Made by a program: the position numbers and the translations under genes | NCBI GenBank assembly: GCA_020630195.1 | Contig: JAHDBV010000043.1 | Location: 1-37,271, forward strand | Direction: 5' to 3' | Source of the DNA: Acidimicrobiales bacterium | Lineage (GTDB): Bacteria; Actinomycetota; Acidimicrobiia; Acidimicrobiales; SZUA-35 | DNA: 37,271 nucleotides | Notes under the pieces: generated by a model | Told to the model about the DNA's origin: nothing | Seen by the model: only the letters and a program-made list of their open reading frames with translations | Databases searched by the model: none | Part shown: positions 1-7,996 of the stretch, one piece after another | How positions within the stretch are numbered: the stretch's first letter is position 1 | Layout: every line of letters begins with the position of its first letter

Positions 1-1
1 C

Positions 2-1588
2 CAGAACGACATCCTCAAGGAGTTCATGGTCCGCAACACCTACATCTACCCGCCGGGCCCGTCGATGGACATCGTCGCCGACATCATCGAGTACACGGCC
101 ACCGAGATGCCGCGGTTCAACTCGATCTCGATCAGCGGCTACCACATCCAGGAGGCCGGGGCGACGGCCGAGCTGGAGCTGGCCTTCACGCTCGCCGACG
201 GGCTCGAGTACGTCCGGGCAGCGGTCGGTAAGGGGCTCGATGTCGACGCGTTCGCCGGCCGGCTCAGCTTCTTCTTCAACATCGGCATGGACTTCTTCGT
301 CGAGATCGCGAAGCTCCGGGCCGCCCGCCTCCTCTGGGCCGAGCTGATGGCCGAGTTCGAGCCGCAGAACCCGCGCTCGTCGATGCTTCGCACCCACTGC
401 CAGACGTCCGGCGTGTCACTCACCGAGCAGGATCCCTACAACAACGTGGTCCGCACCGCCTTCGAGGCGATGGCGGCGGTGCTCGGCGGCACACAGAGCC
501 TCCACACGAACTCGTTCGACGAAGCACTCGGCCTCCCCACGGAGTTCTCGGCCCGGATCGCCCGCAACACCCAGCTGATCCTGGCCAACGAGACCGGCGT
601 GACCCGCACCGTCGACCCGCTCGCCGGCAGCTACTTCGTCGAGTCGCTCACTGCGGCGATGGCCGACCGGGCTCGGGCCATCATCGCGGAGGTCGAGGAA
701 CTCGGCGGCATGACCAGAGCCATCGAGTCCGGGATGCCCAAGGCCAGGATCGAAGAGGCGGCGGCCCGGCGTCAGGCGCGGATCGACAACGGCGACGACG
801 TCGTGGTCGGCGTCAACCGGTTCACGCTCGACGACGAGGAACCCATCGAGGTCCTCGATATCGACAACACCGCCGTGCGCGAAGCGCAGGTGGCCCGGCT
901 CGAGCGCGTGCGGTCCCAGCGGGACAACACCACCTGCGCGGCGGCCCTGGAGGCACTGGCCGAGGTGGCCCGCACCGGCGAAGGCAACCTGCTCGCCGCT
1001 TCCGTCGATGCCGCACGTGCCCGGGCCACGGTCGGGGAGATCTCCGATGCCCTCGAGGGCGTCTACGGTCGCCATGCGGCGGAGGTGAAGATGATCTCGG
1101 GTGTGTACGGCCCCTCGTATGGTGAGGAAAACGACGAGTTCGCCGCCGTCCGGGCGAAAGCCGACGGGCTGGCCGACTCGTTGGGGCGTCGCCCCCGGAT
1201 CCTCGTGGCCAAGATGGGGCAGGACGGGCACGATCGCGGTGCCAAGGTCATCGCGACGGCCTTCGCCGATCTCGGCTTCGATGTCGATGTCGGCCCGCTC
1301 TTCCAGACCCCGGCCGAGGTCGCTCGCGATGCCGTCGACAACGACGTCCACGTCGTCGGCGTCTCCTCCCAGGCTGCGGGACATCTCACGCTGGTGCCGG
1401 CGCTGATCGCCGAGCTCGCAAAGCTGGACGCCTCGGACGTCATCGTGGTCTGCGGCGGAGTGATCCCGCCGAAGGACTACGACGAACTGACAGCCGCCGG
1501 CGTCGGCGCGATCTTCGGGCCGGGCACGCCGATTCTCGAGAGCGGAGCCAAGCTGCTCGACCTCGTCGACGAGACCTTCGCCGAGTGA
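2..1588 (+). CDS. mutB: Methylmalonyl-CoA mutase large subunit, 5' truncated
   Basis: The gene enters from the left edge in frame from base 2; about 528 residues are visible, so roughly the first quarter of a usual ~730-residue large subunit lies outside. The enzyme interconverts (R)-methylmalonyl-CoA and succinyl-CoA using adenosylcobalamin in the cytoplasm. The visible part carries the end of the substrate-binding barrel ([62 protein letters not shown]) and the C-terminal B12-binding domain with the DGHDRG motif, whose histidine is the lower cobalt ligand. [10 protein letters not shown] and VVCGGVIPP complete the B12 fold. The stop overlaps the meaB start (GTGA), so the two are translationally coupled. 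A mutase for isobutyryl- or ethylmalonyl-CoA is possible in principle, but the overall sequence reads as MutB. Confidence 0.93.
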   Translation, partial: QNDILKEFMVRNTYIYPPGPSMDIVADIIEYTATEMPRFNSISISGYHIQEAGATAELELAFTLADGLEYVRAAVGKGLDVDAFAGRLSFFFNIGMDFFVEIAKLRAARLLWAELMAEFEPQNPRSSMLRTHCQTSGVSLTEQDPYNNVVRTAFEAMAAVLGGTQSLHTNSFDEALGLPTEFSARIARNTQLILANETGVTRTVDPLAGSYFVESLTAAMADRARAIIAEVEELGGMTRAIESGMPKARIEEAAARRQARIDNGDDVVVGVNRFTLDDEEPIEVLDIDNTAVREAQVARLERVRSQRDNTTCAAALEALAEVARTGEGNLLAASVDAARARATVGEISDALEGVYGRHAAEVKMISGVYGPSYGEENDEFAAVRAKADGLADSLGRRPRILVAKMGQDGHDRGAKVIATAFADLGFDVDVGPLFQTPAEVARDAVDNDVHVVGVSSQAAGHLTLVPALIAELAKLDASDVIVVCGGVIPPKDYDELTAAGVGAIFGPGTPILESGAKLLDLVDETFAE

Positions 1589-2550
1589 CCGACACCATCT
1601 CGCTCCTCGCCGGCCTGCAGGATGGGCGGCGGCGCTCCCTCGCCCGTGCGATCACGCTCGTCGAGTCGACTCGGCGCGACCATCTCGAGGCAGCGGCGGA
1701 CCTGCTCGACCGGCTGCCCCCCACACCGGCGACCAGTCTGCGTCTCGGCGTCACCGGTCCACCGGGTGCGGGAAAGTCGACGTTGCTCGACGTGCTCGGT
1801 CTCCGGCTGGTCGAAGCCGGCCATCGGGTGGCGGTGCTCGCCATCGATCCGGCCTCCCAGACCGGTGCGGGGTCGATTCTCGGTGACAAGACACGGATGG
1901 CGGCGCTGTCGACGTCGACCGACGCCTTCATCCGCCCCTCACCCGGGTCGGCCGACGCCGGGGGCACGGCACGCACCACGGCCGAGTCGATCCGGCTGTG
2001 TGAAGCCGCCGGGCACGACGTCGTGATCGTCGAGACGATCGGTGTGGGCCAGAGCGAGACGACGGTGGCCGGCATGGTCGACCTGATGCTGCTGCTCGCA
2101 CCTCCCGGCGCCGGTGACGATCTCCAGGGCATCAAGCGCGGCGTGATGGAGCTCGCCGACGTCGTCGCCGTGACGAAACATGACGGAGATCTCGCCGCCG
2201 ACGCCCGCCGGACCGCCTCCGACTACGAGGCCGCGCTCCATCTGACCCGACGCCGCCGTGCACCGGTCGTGCCGGTATCAGCGCTCACCGGCCACGGCGT
2301 CGACGATCTTCTCGATGCCATCGCGGCCGAGATCGAGGACCATCGCGGGACCGGGGCCTTCGACGCCCGACGCCGAGCCCAGCGTGTCGCCGAATTCGAG
2401 CGGTGGGTGGAGCGGGATCTCCGAAGACGGGCGTTCACTGACGGCGACGCCGAACGACGCCTCGCCGACCTACGCGAGGCGGTGGCCACGGATCGGCGAG
2501 CGGCCCGCGCTGCGGGAATGGAAGCCGGCGCGCTCGTCGCCCGCGCCTGA
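1585..2550 (+). CDS. meaB: MeaB/ArgK-family GTPase, methylmalonyl-CoA mutase chaperone
   Basis: A 321-residue G3E-type GTPase that protects and reloads B12-dependent methylmalonyl-CoA mutase. Visible motifs: P-loop GPPGAGKST at about residues 58-66, [37 protein letters not shown] (family signature), [10 protein letters not shown] and the base-recognition motif TKHD, where many relatives have NKAD. The GTG start lies inside the mutB stop (GTGA overlap), which fixes it and couples translation. Length and motif order fit MeaB fully, and adjacency to the mutase confirms the role. Regulation is expected to follow mutB because no promoter fits between them. Confidence 0.93.
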   Translation: MTDTISLLAGLQDGRRRSLARAITLVESTRRDHLEAAADLLDRLPPTPATSLRLGVTGPPGAGKSTLLDVLGLRLVEAGHRVAVLAIDPASQTGAGSILGDKTRMAALSTSTDAFIRPSPGSADAGGTARTTAESIRLCEAAGHDVVIVETIGVGQSETTVAGMVDLMLLLAPPGAGDDLQGIKRGVMELADVVAVTKHDGDLAADARRTASDYEAALHLTRRRRAPVVPVSALTGHGVDDLLDAIAAEIEDHRGTGAFDARRRAQRVAEFERWVERDLRRRAFTDGDAERRLADLREAVATDRRAARAAGMEAGALVARA

Positions 2551-2583
2551 GGGAGCGTCACCGGGAGCCTGCCGGAGGCTGCA

Positions 2584-2589
2584 TATGCT
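2584..2589 (+). promoter_or_regulatory. -10 box of a leaderless promoter (TATGCT)
   Basis: TATGCT lies exactly 6 bases before the GTG at 2596, so transcription would begin at or next to the start codon. There is no Shine-Dalgarno sequence. The same TANNNT-N6/N7-start arrangement recurs at six other genes in this window. No clear -35 hexamer is seen. Confidence 0.55.
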
Positions 2590-2595
2590 CACGTC

Positions 2596-3321
2596 GTGCA
2601 GACCGTCTCCGATCCTCCACTCACGCTCGGAGCCTGGCTCCGCCACGACGCCATCCGCGCCCACGTCGACACCGAGCGACCCGACTCGGTGATCGAGTTC
2701 GGCTGCGGCATGGGTTCGATGGGGGCCCGGCTCGCTCGGGATCGGGCCTACCTGGGTGTCGAACCCGACGACGAGTCCCGAGCGGTGGCCGCCCAGCGCC
2801 TCCCCGCTCACGCCGAGCTGCTCGAGCACTGGGATCTCGTTGGTGACCGCACGGCCGATCTCGTGTGCGCCTTCGAAGTCCTCGAACACATCGAGGACGA
2901 CGCCGGCACGCTCGCCACCTGGCGCAACCACGTGAACCCTGGCGGCACCCTGCTCGTCTCGGTGCCGGCGTTCATGGCCCAGTTCGGGCCATCCGACGAG
3001 ATGGCCGGCCACTTCCGGCGCTACGAGCCAGGTGACGTCGCTGCGTTGCTCCGGACCGCGGGCTTCGAGCCGCTGAGCACCGTCGTCACCGGTTTTCCAC
3101 TGGGGCACGTCCTCGAGCGGGCCCGGCACACCGTCGCCGCGCGCCGGAACGCGAAGGACGAGTCCACGATCGAGAACCGGACGGCGGCGAGCGGCCGGCT
3201 CTGGCAACCGGACGCCAACGGTGCGATCACGCGGTTCGCCTCAGCCCCGTTCCGGCGCATCCAGGCCCGGGGCTGGGACCGCGGCATCGGTCTGGTGTTC
3301 AGCGCCCGCAACCCGGGCTGA
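2596..3321 (+). CDS. Class I SAM-dependent methyltransferase
   Basis: A 241-residue protein with the Methyltransf_11/23-type Rossmann core: motif I VIEFGCGMGSMG near residues 32-43, the acidic GVEPDD after strand 2, the post-core FEVLEHIEDD, and NPGGTLLVSVPA. The C-terminal part (FRRYEPGDVAALLRTAGFEP) matches methyltransferases that often sit in polysaccharide or lipid-modification clusters. The substrate cannot be read from sequence. The GTG start is supported by a TATGCT -10 box 6 bases upstream. It is followed after 20 bases by a flippase-like membrane protein and probably shares its transcript. Confidence 0.8.
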   Translation: MQTVSDPPLTLGAWLRHDAIRAHVDTERPDSVIEFGCGMGSMGARLARDRAYLGVEPDDESRAVAAQRLPAHAELLEHWDLVGDRTADLVCAFEVLEHIEDDAGTLATWRNHVNPGGTLLVSVPAFMAQFGPSDEMAGHFRRYEPGDVAALLRTAGFEPLSTVVTGFPLGHVLERARHTVAARRNAKDESTIENRTAASGRLWQPDANGAITRFASAPFRRIQARGWDRGIGLVFSARNPG

Positions 3322-3341
3322 GCACGAACCCGTCACACTTC

Positions 3342-4226
3342 GTGAATCGACGTCGACTCGAGGCACTCGTCGGGGTGTTCGCACTCGCCGGCCTGGCGGT
3401 CGCTGCCATCGGCCTGCGCGACCGGGTCGACGCCGAGGCCGTCGCCGACCCCACCGTGGCCATCCCGACGCTCGCGCTCACGGCCGTCTCCACCGCTGCG
3501 GCGGCCCGATCCTGGTCGGCGATCACGACCGAACACCGCGATCGGGGAGGTCGACGACGGGGGGAGTTCTACCGAGCCCAGCTGGCGAAGTACCTCCCCG
3601 CCGGACCGTTGGTCACCGCCGTCAGCCAAGCGGCGTTGGCCTCCGGCGACACGGGACGACGCCAGGCGGTCGTGGCACTCGGGGTCAACGCCCTCGGTGT
3701 TGTCGGCGCCGGGCTCGTCTTCGGCCCCCTCGTCGCCACCGACAGCGAGCTCGCCGGCCCCCTGCGTCTCGCACTGCTCGCCGCACCCCTCGGCCTCGTC
3801 GTGCTCCATCGCCCACTGATGATGGCTGTGCTCGAGCGAATCCCGCGGCTCCGGGACATGGCCGACGCCGTGCCGGCTCAGAGCGCCGTCCTGCGATCAT
3901 TCGGATGGAGCGTGGTCAACATGACCGCCACTGCGACGGCGTTCGTCCTCCTGCTCGACGCCGTCGACCCCGATGTTCACGCTTCGTTCCGTCTCGTCGG
4001 TGCGTTCGCCCTCGCCTGGGTCATCGGCTTCCTGATCGTGCCGTTGCCCTCCGGTCTCGGGGCCCGCGAGCTCGTGATCTACGCACTGGCCCCGGGTGTC
4101 GCCGGTGCTGCGGTGGTCACGGCCTCCGTGATGCACCGCTTCGCGACCATCGTCGCCGAGGTTGCGCTCGCCGGGATCACTTGGCGCTCGGCCGTCGCGA
4201 CCGACGACACATCACTCGACGTCTGA
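3342..4226 (+). CDS. Lysylphosphatidylglycerol-synthase-like TM protein (YbhN/UPF0104 type)
   Basis: A 294-residue polytopic membrane protein with roughly 7 hydrophobic segments. Family signals are the early YRAQLAKYLPAGPLV segment and, near the C-terminus, AWVIGFLIVPLPSGLGARE followed by a VVTASVMHRFATIV helix, which is the pattern of the LPG synthase/flippase-like transmembrane family. There is no soluble aminoacyl-transferase domain, so it is not a full MprF. Relatives are often encoded beside glycosyltransferases, and a role in handling lipid-linked intermediates is inference. The GTG start follows the methyltransferase stop by 20 bases with no obvious promoter. Its 3' end overlaps the convergent glycosyltransferase gene by 15 bases. 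Confidence 0.72.
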   Translation: MNRRRLEALVGVFALAGLAVAAIGLRDRVDAEAVADPTVAIPTLALTAVSTAAAARSWSAITTEHRDRGGRRRGEFYRAQLAKYLPAGPLVTAVSQAALASGDTGRRQAVVALGVNALGVVGAGLVFGPLVATDSELAGPLRLALLAAPLGLVVLHRPLMMAVLERIPRLRDMADAVPAQSAVLRSFGWSVVNMTATATAFVLLLDAVDPDVHASFRLVGAFALAWVIGFLIVPLPSGLGARELVIYALAPGVAGAAVVTASVMHRFATIVAEVALAGITWRSAVATDDTSLDV

Positions 4227-5339
4227 GTCGGTCCGAGCCGTCCCCAGCGAGAACGCCGCGGAAAGCAGCCGCCCCGCCACGGCAGCCGGGCTCAGCTCGG
4301 CATCAGCGACGGCCCTGCCGCGCCGTCCGAGTTCCGCGGCGAGCTCGCGATCCGCCGCCAGGCGTTCGATGGCCGCGGTCAACGCCTCGGCGTCGTCCAC
4401 CGGGACGAGCAGTGCGTTGCCTTCGAGGAGACGGCGTTGCGGCGGCGACGCCGAGGTCACGACAGCGCACCCGGTGGCGAGGCCCTGAACGACTTTGTTC
4501 GGCACGACGCGGATCGCCTTCGGTCCGCCGCCGAAGACCCCGAGACAGACGTCGTGGGAGGCGAGCAACGCCGGGAGGTCGGCCGGATCGCACCAGTCGA
4601 GGAGACGGATGTGCGGATGCCCCTCGAGACGGTCGGCAATGTCACGTTCCTGGCCGGATCCGACGATCGTCCACTCGATCGACGTCGACGCGGTGCGGTG
4701 CGCGGCCTCGACGATCGTCGGGATGCCCTGCAGGGGTGTGAACAGCCCGTAGAAGATCACCCTCAGAGGTCCGTCCGGGTCGGCTTCGACACGGCGCTCA
4801 CCGGCGTCGAACCAGTTCCTGCCACACCCGACGGGCACCGTGGCGACCGCCCCCTCCCCCACGAGTGCTCGTGCTTCGTCGGTATCGACGACGACCAGAT
4901 CCACGGCCCGCTCGGCCCGCCGGTCGAGCCATCGTCCGGCGAGCACGACGGGTGCCGACATCCCTCGGTCCTCGAGGGTCTCGGCCACGGGTGCGAGGTG
5001 ATCGAGAACGACGGGTGCGTCGAACCACGCCGACGCCCGTGGCGCGTCGATCACGCCGAGGTAGCCGACGATCACGACGTCGGCGTCGTCGATCCGACGG
5101 GCCTGCCGTCGGAGTTCCCGACGCTGCCCGGCGAGCGCACCGAGCACTCCGACGATCTCCCATGGCCTGCGGGCGAGCCGGACCCGGTCGGAGGTCGACA
5201 GACCGCTCGGCGCCGTGACCTCGGTGACGCGATACCCGAGCTCGCCGGCACCGTCGATCAGGGACCGAACTCGCGGATGGAGCCGGTCGTCGTAGGTGCC
5301 GAAGAAGACGACATGACGTCCGGCCGGTTCGTGGCGCAT
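4212..5339 (-). CDS. GT4-family (GT-B fold) glycosyltransferase
   Basis: A 375-residue cytoplasmic, probably membrane-peripheral glycosyltransferase. It has an N-terminal Rossmann domain (HVVFFGTYDDRLHPRVRSLIDGA) and a C-terminal Glycos_transf_1 domain starting near PLRVIFYGLFTPLQGIPTIVEAA, with WTIVGSGQE, LPALLASHDVCLGVFG and a nucleotide-sugar site built around NKVVQGLATGCAVVT. The canonical second Glu of EX7E is replaced there (KVVQGLA). Donor and acceptor cannot be named. The ATG start is backed by a TAGCGT -10 box 6 bases upstream. It is divergent from the small-ORF/tandem-GT module at 5388 and convergent, with a 15-base overlap, with the membrane protein ending at 4226. Confidence 0.82.
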   Translation of the reverse strand: MRHEPAGRHVVFFGTYDDRLHPRVRSLIDGAGELGYRVTEVTAPSGLSTSDRVRLARRPWEIVGVLGALAGQRRELRRQARRIDDADVVIVGYLGVIDAPRASAWFDAPVVLDHLAPVAETLEDRGMSAPVVLAGRWLDRRAERAVDLVVVDTDEARALVGEGAVATVPVGCGRNWFDAGERRVEADPDGPLRVIFYGLFTPLQGIPTIVEAAHRTASTSIEWTIVGSGQERDIADRLEGHPHIRLLDWCDPADLPALLASHDVCLGVFGGGPKAIRVVPNKVVQGLATGCAVVTSASPPQRRLLEGNALLVPVDDAEALTAAIERLAADRELAAELGRRGRAVADAELSPAAVAGRLLSAAFSLGTARTDSDVE

Positions 5340-5345
5340 CGCCGC

Positions 5346-5351
5346 ACGCTA
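5346..5351 (-). promoter_or_regulatory. -10 box of a leaderless promoter (TAGCGT)
   Basis: On the minus strand TAGCGT is followed by 6 bases and then the ATG at 5339. There is no room for a 5' leader or ribosome binding site. It lies back to back with the plus-strand box at 5376, so 48 bases separate two divergent leaderless genes. Confidence 0.5.
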
Positions 5352-5375
5352 ACGAGTCCGGGCGGGTGCATCGCG

Positions 5376-5381
5376 TAGGCT
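5376..5381 (+). promoter_or_regulatory. -10 box of a leaderless promoter (TAGGCT)
   Basis: TAGGCT stands 6 bases before the GTG at 5388. The spacing equals that at 2584, 10027 and 17435. This is the main evidence that the small ORF at 5388, rather than the long frame opening at 5366, is where translation of this module begins. Confidence 0.55.
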
Positions 5382-5387
5382 CGGGCC

Positions 5388-5651
5388 GTGAGGCCGACGA
5401 ACCCGAGAGCTGCCGCACCGCGCCTCCGGCGTGTCGCCGCCCGGGCACTCCGTCGGGCCCGCGTGTCGGCGGCGCCAATTCACCGATCCCTCGAGCGGGT
5501 GTTCGTGCGGGCCCGGGCACACCCGTATCTCCGGCGGTTGCGCCGGACGTACGGCGCATGGTCGATGCGGCTCCGCATCCTCCGCCACGGCGAGCAACGG
5601 GTCGTCGAGGATCTCCTGAACGCTCCCCCGCTCCCGCCGGATCGCGCATGA
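5388..5651 (+). CDS. Arg-rich small protein coupled to the tandem glycosyltransferase
   Basis: An 87-residue very basic protein, about a quarter arginine, with no signal peptide or transmembrane stretch. It looks largely helical and amphipathic. I do not recognise a family. The GTG start has a TAGGCT -10 box 6 bases upstream, and the stop overlaps the next start (ATGA at 5648), so it is probably translationally coupled to the tandem GT4 gene. A second small Arg-rich ORF (10039-10230) sits in the same position before the other tandem GT4 gene, and the two share a C-terminal pattern: RLR, then E-x-R or E-R, a hydrophobic VV/IV, and a closing NA/DA. A purely leader-like coupling role is an alternative to a functional protein. 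Confidence 0.6.
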   Translation: MRPTNPRAAAPRLRRVAARALRRARVSAAPIHRSLERVFVRARAHPYLRRLRRTYGAWSMRLRILRHGEQRVVEDLLNAPPLPPDRA

Positions 5652-7996
5652 CGACCCCGAGACTCGCCTTCTGTGCCCCGGCCTCCGTCCCGCCGGTGAT
5701 CGGCGGCGCCGAACGGCACTGGCGCGCCGCCGTCGACGGCCTGCGGGCCGCCGGCTTCGACGTCGACCTGATCGAGATCCCGAGCCCGGAGCGCACCCCC
5801 ACCGAGATCGTGGCCTCGTACCGCCGCTTTCACGAGCTCGATGTGTCTGCCTACGACGGCGTGGTGAGCGGCAAGTACCCGTCATGGATGGTGCGCCACG
5901 AGCACCACGTGCGTCACCTGAACCACCCGCTCCGCGGGTTGTACGACACCGCGCCGCGTGATCTCGGGGACCTCGCGCCGACGATCGCGGCCGGTCTGCT
6001 CGAGGCCGAGCGGGCGGGGACGGAGGAACTGCTCGCCTGGGCCGAAGCGCACCTGTCGCGACGGGATCCCGACCATCCGGACCATCGGCTGCCGGGCCCA
6101 TTCATCCGGGACGTCGTCCGAGCGCTCGATCGGCGGGGTGCGGCCGGCATCACCCATCACGCCGCCGTATCGGAGACGGTTGCCCGGCGGCACGGCTACG
6201 TCCCGCCCGGGGTACCCGTCGCGGTGATCGCCCCGGTGAGCGGCCTCGGTCGGGCCGACCTCCACGCCCCCACAGCCGACTCGATGCGTGCGGGATTCGT
6301 CGCATTCGGCCGCCATGACCATCCGAAGCGCCACGATCTCGCCATCGCTGCGCTGCGGTCGGCGCGGCGCCAGGACCTCCGGCTCACCCTGTTCGGTGAC
6401 GGCCCGGAGCACGATCGGCTCCGCCGACTCGCCGTGGGTGACGAACGGGTCGCACTGCCGGGCCGGTGCACCGACGAGGAACTCCTGACCGCGCTCGACT
6501 CGGCGAGTGCGGCGGTGCTGCTGGCCGAGGACGAGGACTACGGTCTCGTCGCTGCCGAGGCAGCTTCCCGTGGCTGTGCGGTGATCGCCTGCGATGACGG
6601 CGGCGGCCTGGCCGAGCAGGTGGCGCGCACGGGTGGCGGTGTCGTCGTGGCCCCGACCCGCCGGGCAGTTCGTCGAGCCTTCGAGGAGCTGGCCGATGAC
6701 CCCACGCTCGCCGACCATCTCGGCCGCCGGGGCCGCCGAGGTGTACGAGGCGAGACCTGGGATCCGCTGATCGAACTCGCCGACCCGCGGCGGACTCGGC
6801 ATCGTCGGACGTTGCCCTCGGTGCTGATCCTGTCCACCTACTCGCCGCTCGAAGTCACCGCCGGCGGCCAGGCCCGCCTCCGAGCCGTCGCCACACGACT
6901 CTCGGCGCATGCCCGGGTCACGGTGCTGTCGCTCGACAACGAGGACAGCGTCGACCGACGACGGCTGCTTCCCGGCGGCGCCGAGGTCGTGTCGATCGCG
7001 AGGAGCCCGGCTCACCGGCGGCGCGACTTCGACCTCGCTTCGCTCGTGGGCCGACCGGTCGACGACATCGCCCTCGCCCGGCTCGCAGGGCTCACCCCAG
7101 GCTTCGGGCCCGAGCTCGATCGGCACCTCGACGAGGCCGACGTGATCGTGTGCGCCCAGCCGTACCTCGCCCCGCTCATCGCCGACCGCACCACCCGAGT
7201 GCCGGTCGTGTTGGACGCCCACAACGTCGAGGCCGCCCACAAGTCGGTACTGCTCGAGGGGCACCGGGCCACGGCACCCCTGCTCGAGGAGGTCCGCCGC
7301 ATCGAGGACCTCGCCATGGAGCTCGCCGCAGTCACCGTCGCCGTGACCCCCGACGACGCCGAGCGGCTCCGAGCACGTGGTGCGGTACGAGTCGTCGAGG
7401 CGCCGAACGGTCTCGCACCCCTGGAGCTCGCCGCAGCGGACGATGTCGTGGCCATGCGCCGTCACCTCCTCGGCGCACGCAGGGCGCCGATCGTGCTGTT
7501 CGTGGGGTCGGATCACACGCCGAACCACGACGCAGCCGACGTGCTCGACGAGCTCGCCCGGGAACGAACCGACCTCGCGATCGTCGTCGCGGGTTCGGTT
7601 TGCACCGGACGACGTCGCAGAGTGGTCGAGATCGGGGTGCACCACGACGGCGACACGGCAGTGCTCCACCAGGCTGCCGACGTCGTGGCACTGCCGATCC
7701 GGCGAGGGGGCGGCTCGAGCCTCAAGGTCGGCACGGCGCTCGCCTGCGGGTCCCCGATCGTGGCGACAGCCGAGGCGGTTCGAGGGTGGCCGGAGCCGAC
7801 CGGTTGGGCCCGGATCGGCGTATCGGAGGCGTTCGCCACGATGATCGACGCAACGCTGACCGACAGCGCCGACACCGAGGCCCGGGTACGAGCAGGGCGA
7901 CGGGTCGCCGAGGCGACCCGGTGGGACGAGACGCTCACACCGCTGATCGACGAGGTGCTCCGCCTCGCCGGAACCGGACCCCGGTCAGCGGGCTGA
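5648..7996 (+). CDS. Tandem GT4 glycosyltransferase (two GT-B units)
   Basis: A 782-residue protein made of two complete GT-B glycosyltransferase units. Unit 1 (about 1-390) opens with the glycine-rich VIGGAERHW loop, has SGKYPSWM, GRHDHPKRHDLAIAA and the EX7E-type site EDYGLVAAEAA near residue 296. Unit 2 (from about 392, VLILSTYSPLEVTAGGQ) has VVLDAHNVEA and APNGL, but its donor site reads SSLKVGTALACG, with Thr where an acidic residue normally stands, so this unit may be weak or non-catalytic. The ATG at 5648 overlaps the small ORF stop; the same frame is open back to 5366, but that extra N-terminus is low-complexity and the homologous gene at 10227 begins at the matching point. It ends in a 12-base convergent overlap with the GT-C gene. 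Confidence 0.85.
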   Translation: MTTPRLAFCAPASVPPVIGGAERHWRAAVDGLRAAGFDVDLIEIPSPERTPTEIVASYRRFHELDVSAYDGVVSGKYPSWMVRHEHHVRHLNHPLRGLYDTAPRDLGDLAPTIAAGLLEAERAGTEELLAWAEAHLSRRDPDHPDHRLPGPFIRDVVRALDRRGAAGITHHAAVSETVARRHGYVPPGVPVAVIAPVSGLGRADLHAPTADSMRAGFVAFGRHDHPKRHDLAIAALRSARRQDLRLTLFGDGPEHDRLRRLAVGDERVALPGRCTDEELLTALDSASAAVLLAEDEDYGLVAAEAASRGCAVIACDDGGGLAEQVARTGGGVVVAPTRRAVRRAFEELADDPTLADHLGRRGRRGVRGETWDPLIELADPRRTRHRRTLPSVLILSTYSPLEVTAGGQARLRAVATRLSAHARVTVLSLDNEDSVDRRRLLPGGAEVVSIARSPAHRRRDFDLASLVGRPVDDIALARLAGLTPGFGPELDRHLDEADVIVCAQPYLAPLIADRTTRVPVVLDAHNVEAAHKSVLLEGHRATAPLLEEVRRIEDLAMELAAVTVAVTPDDAERLRARGAVRVVEAPNGLAPLELAAADDVVAMRRHLLGARRAPIVLFVGSDHTPNHDAADVLDELARERTDLAIVVAGSVCTGRRRRVVEIGVHHDGDTAVLHQAADVVALPIRRGGGSSLKVGTALACGSPIVATAEAVRGWPEPTGWARIGVSEAFATMIDATLTDSADTEARVRAGRRVAEATRWDETLTPLIDEVLRLAGTGPRSAG

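Noticed and set aside
5366..5647. N-terminal extension of the tandem GT (start at GTG 5366, 876 residues)
   Set aside because: The extra 94 residues are Pro/Arg low complexity, have no counterpart in the paralogue at 10227, and overlap a better-supported small ORF with its own -10 box.
5882..7669. 595-residue open frame antisense to the tandem GT
   Set aside because: Same shadow composition and no recognisable domain; the sense strand is clearly coding.
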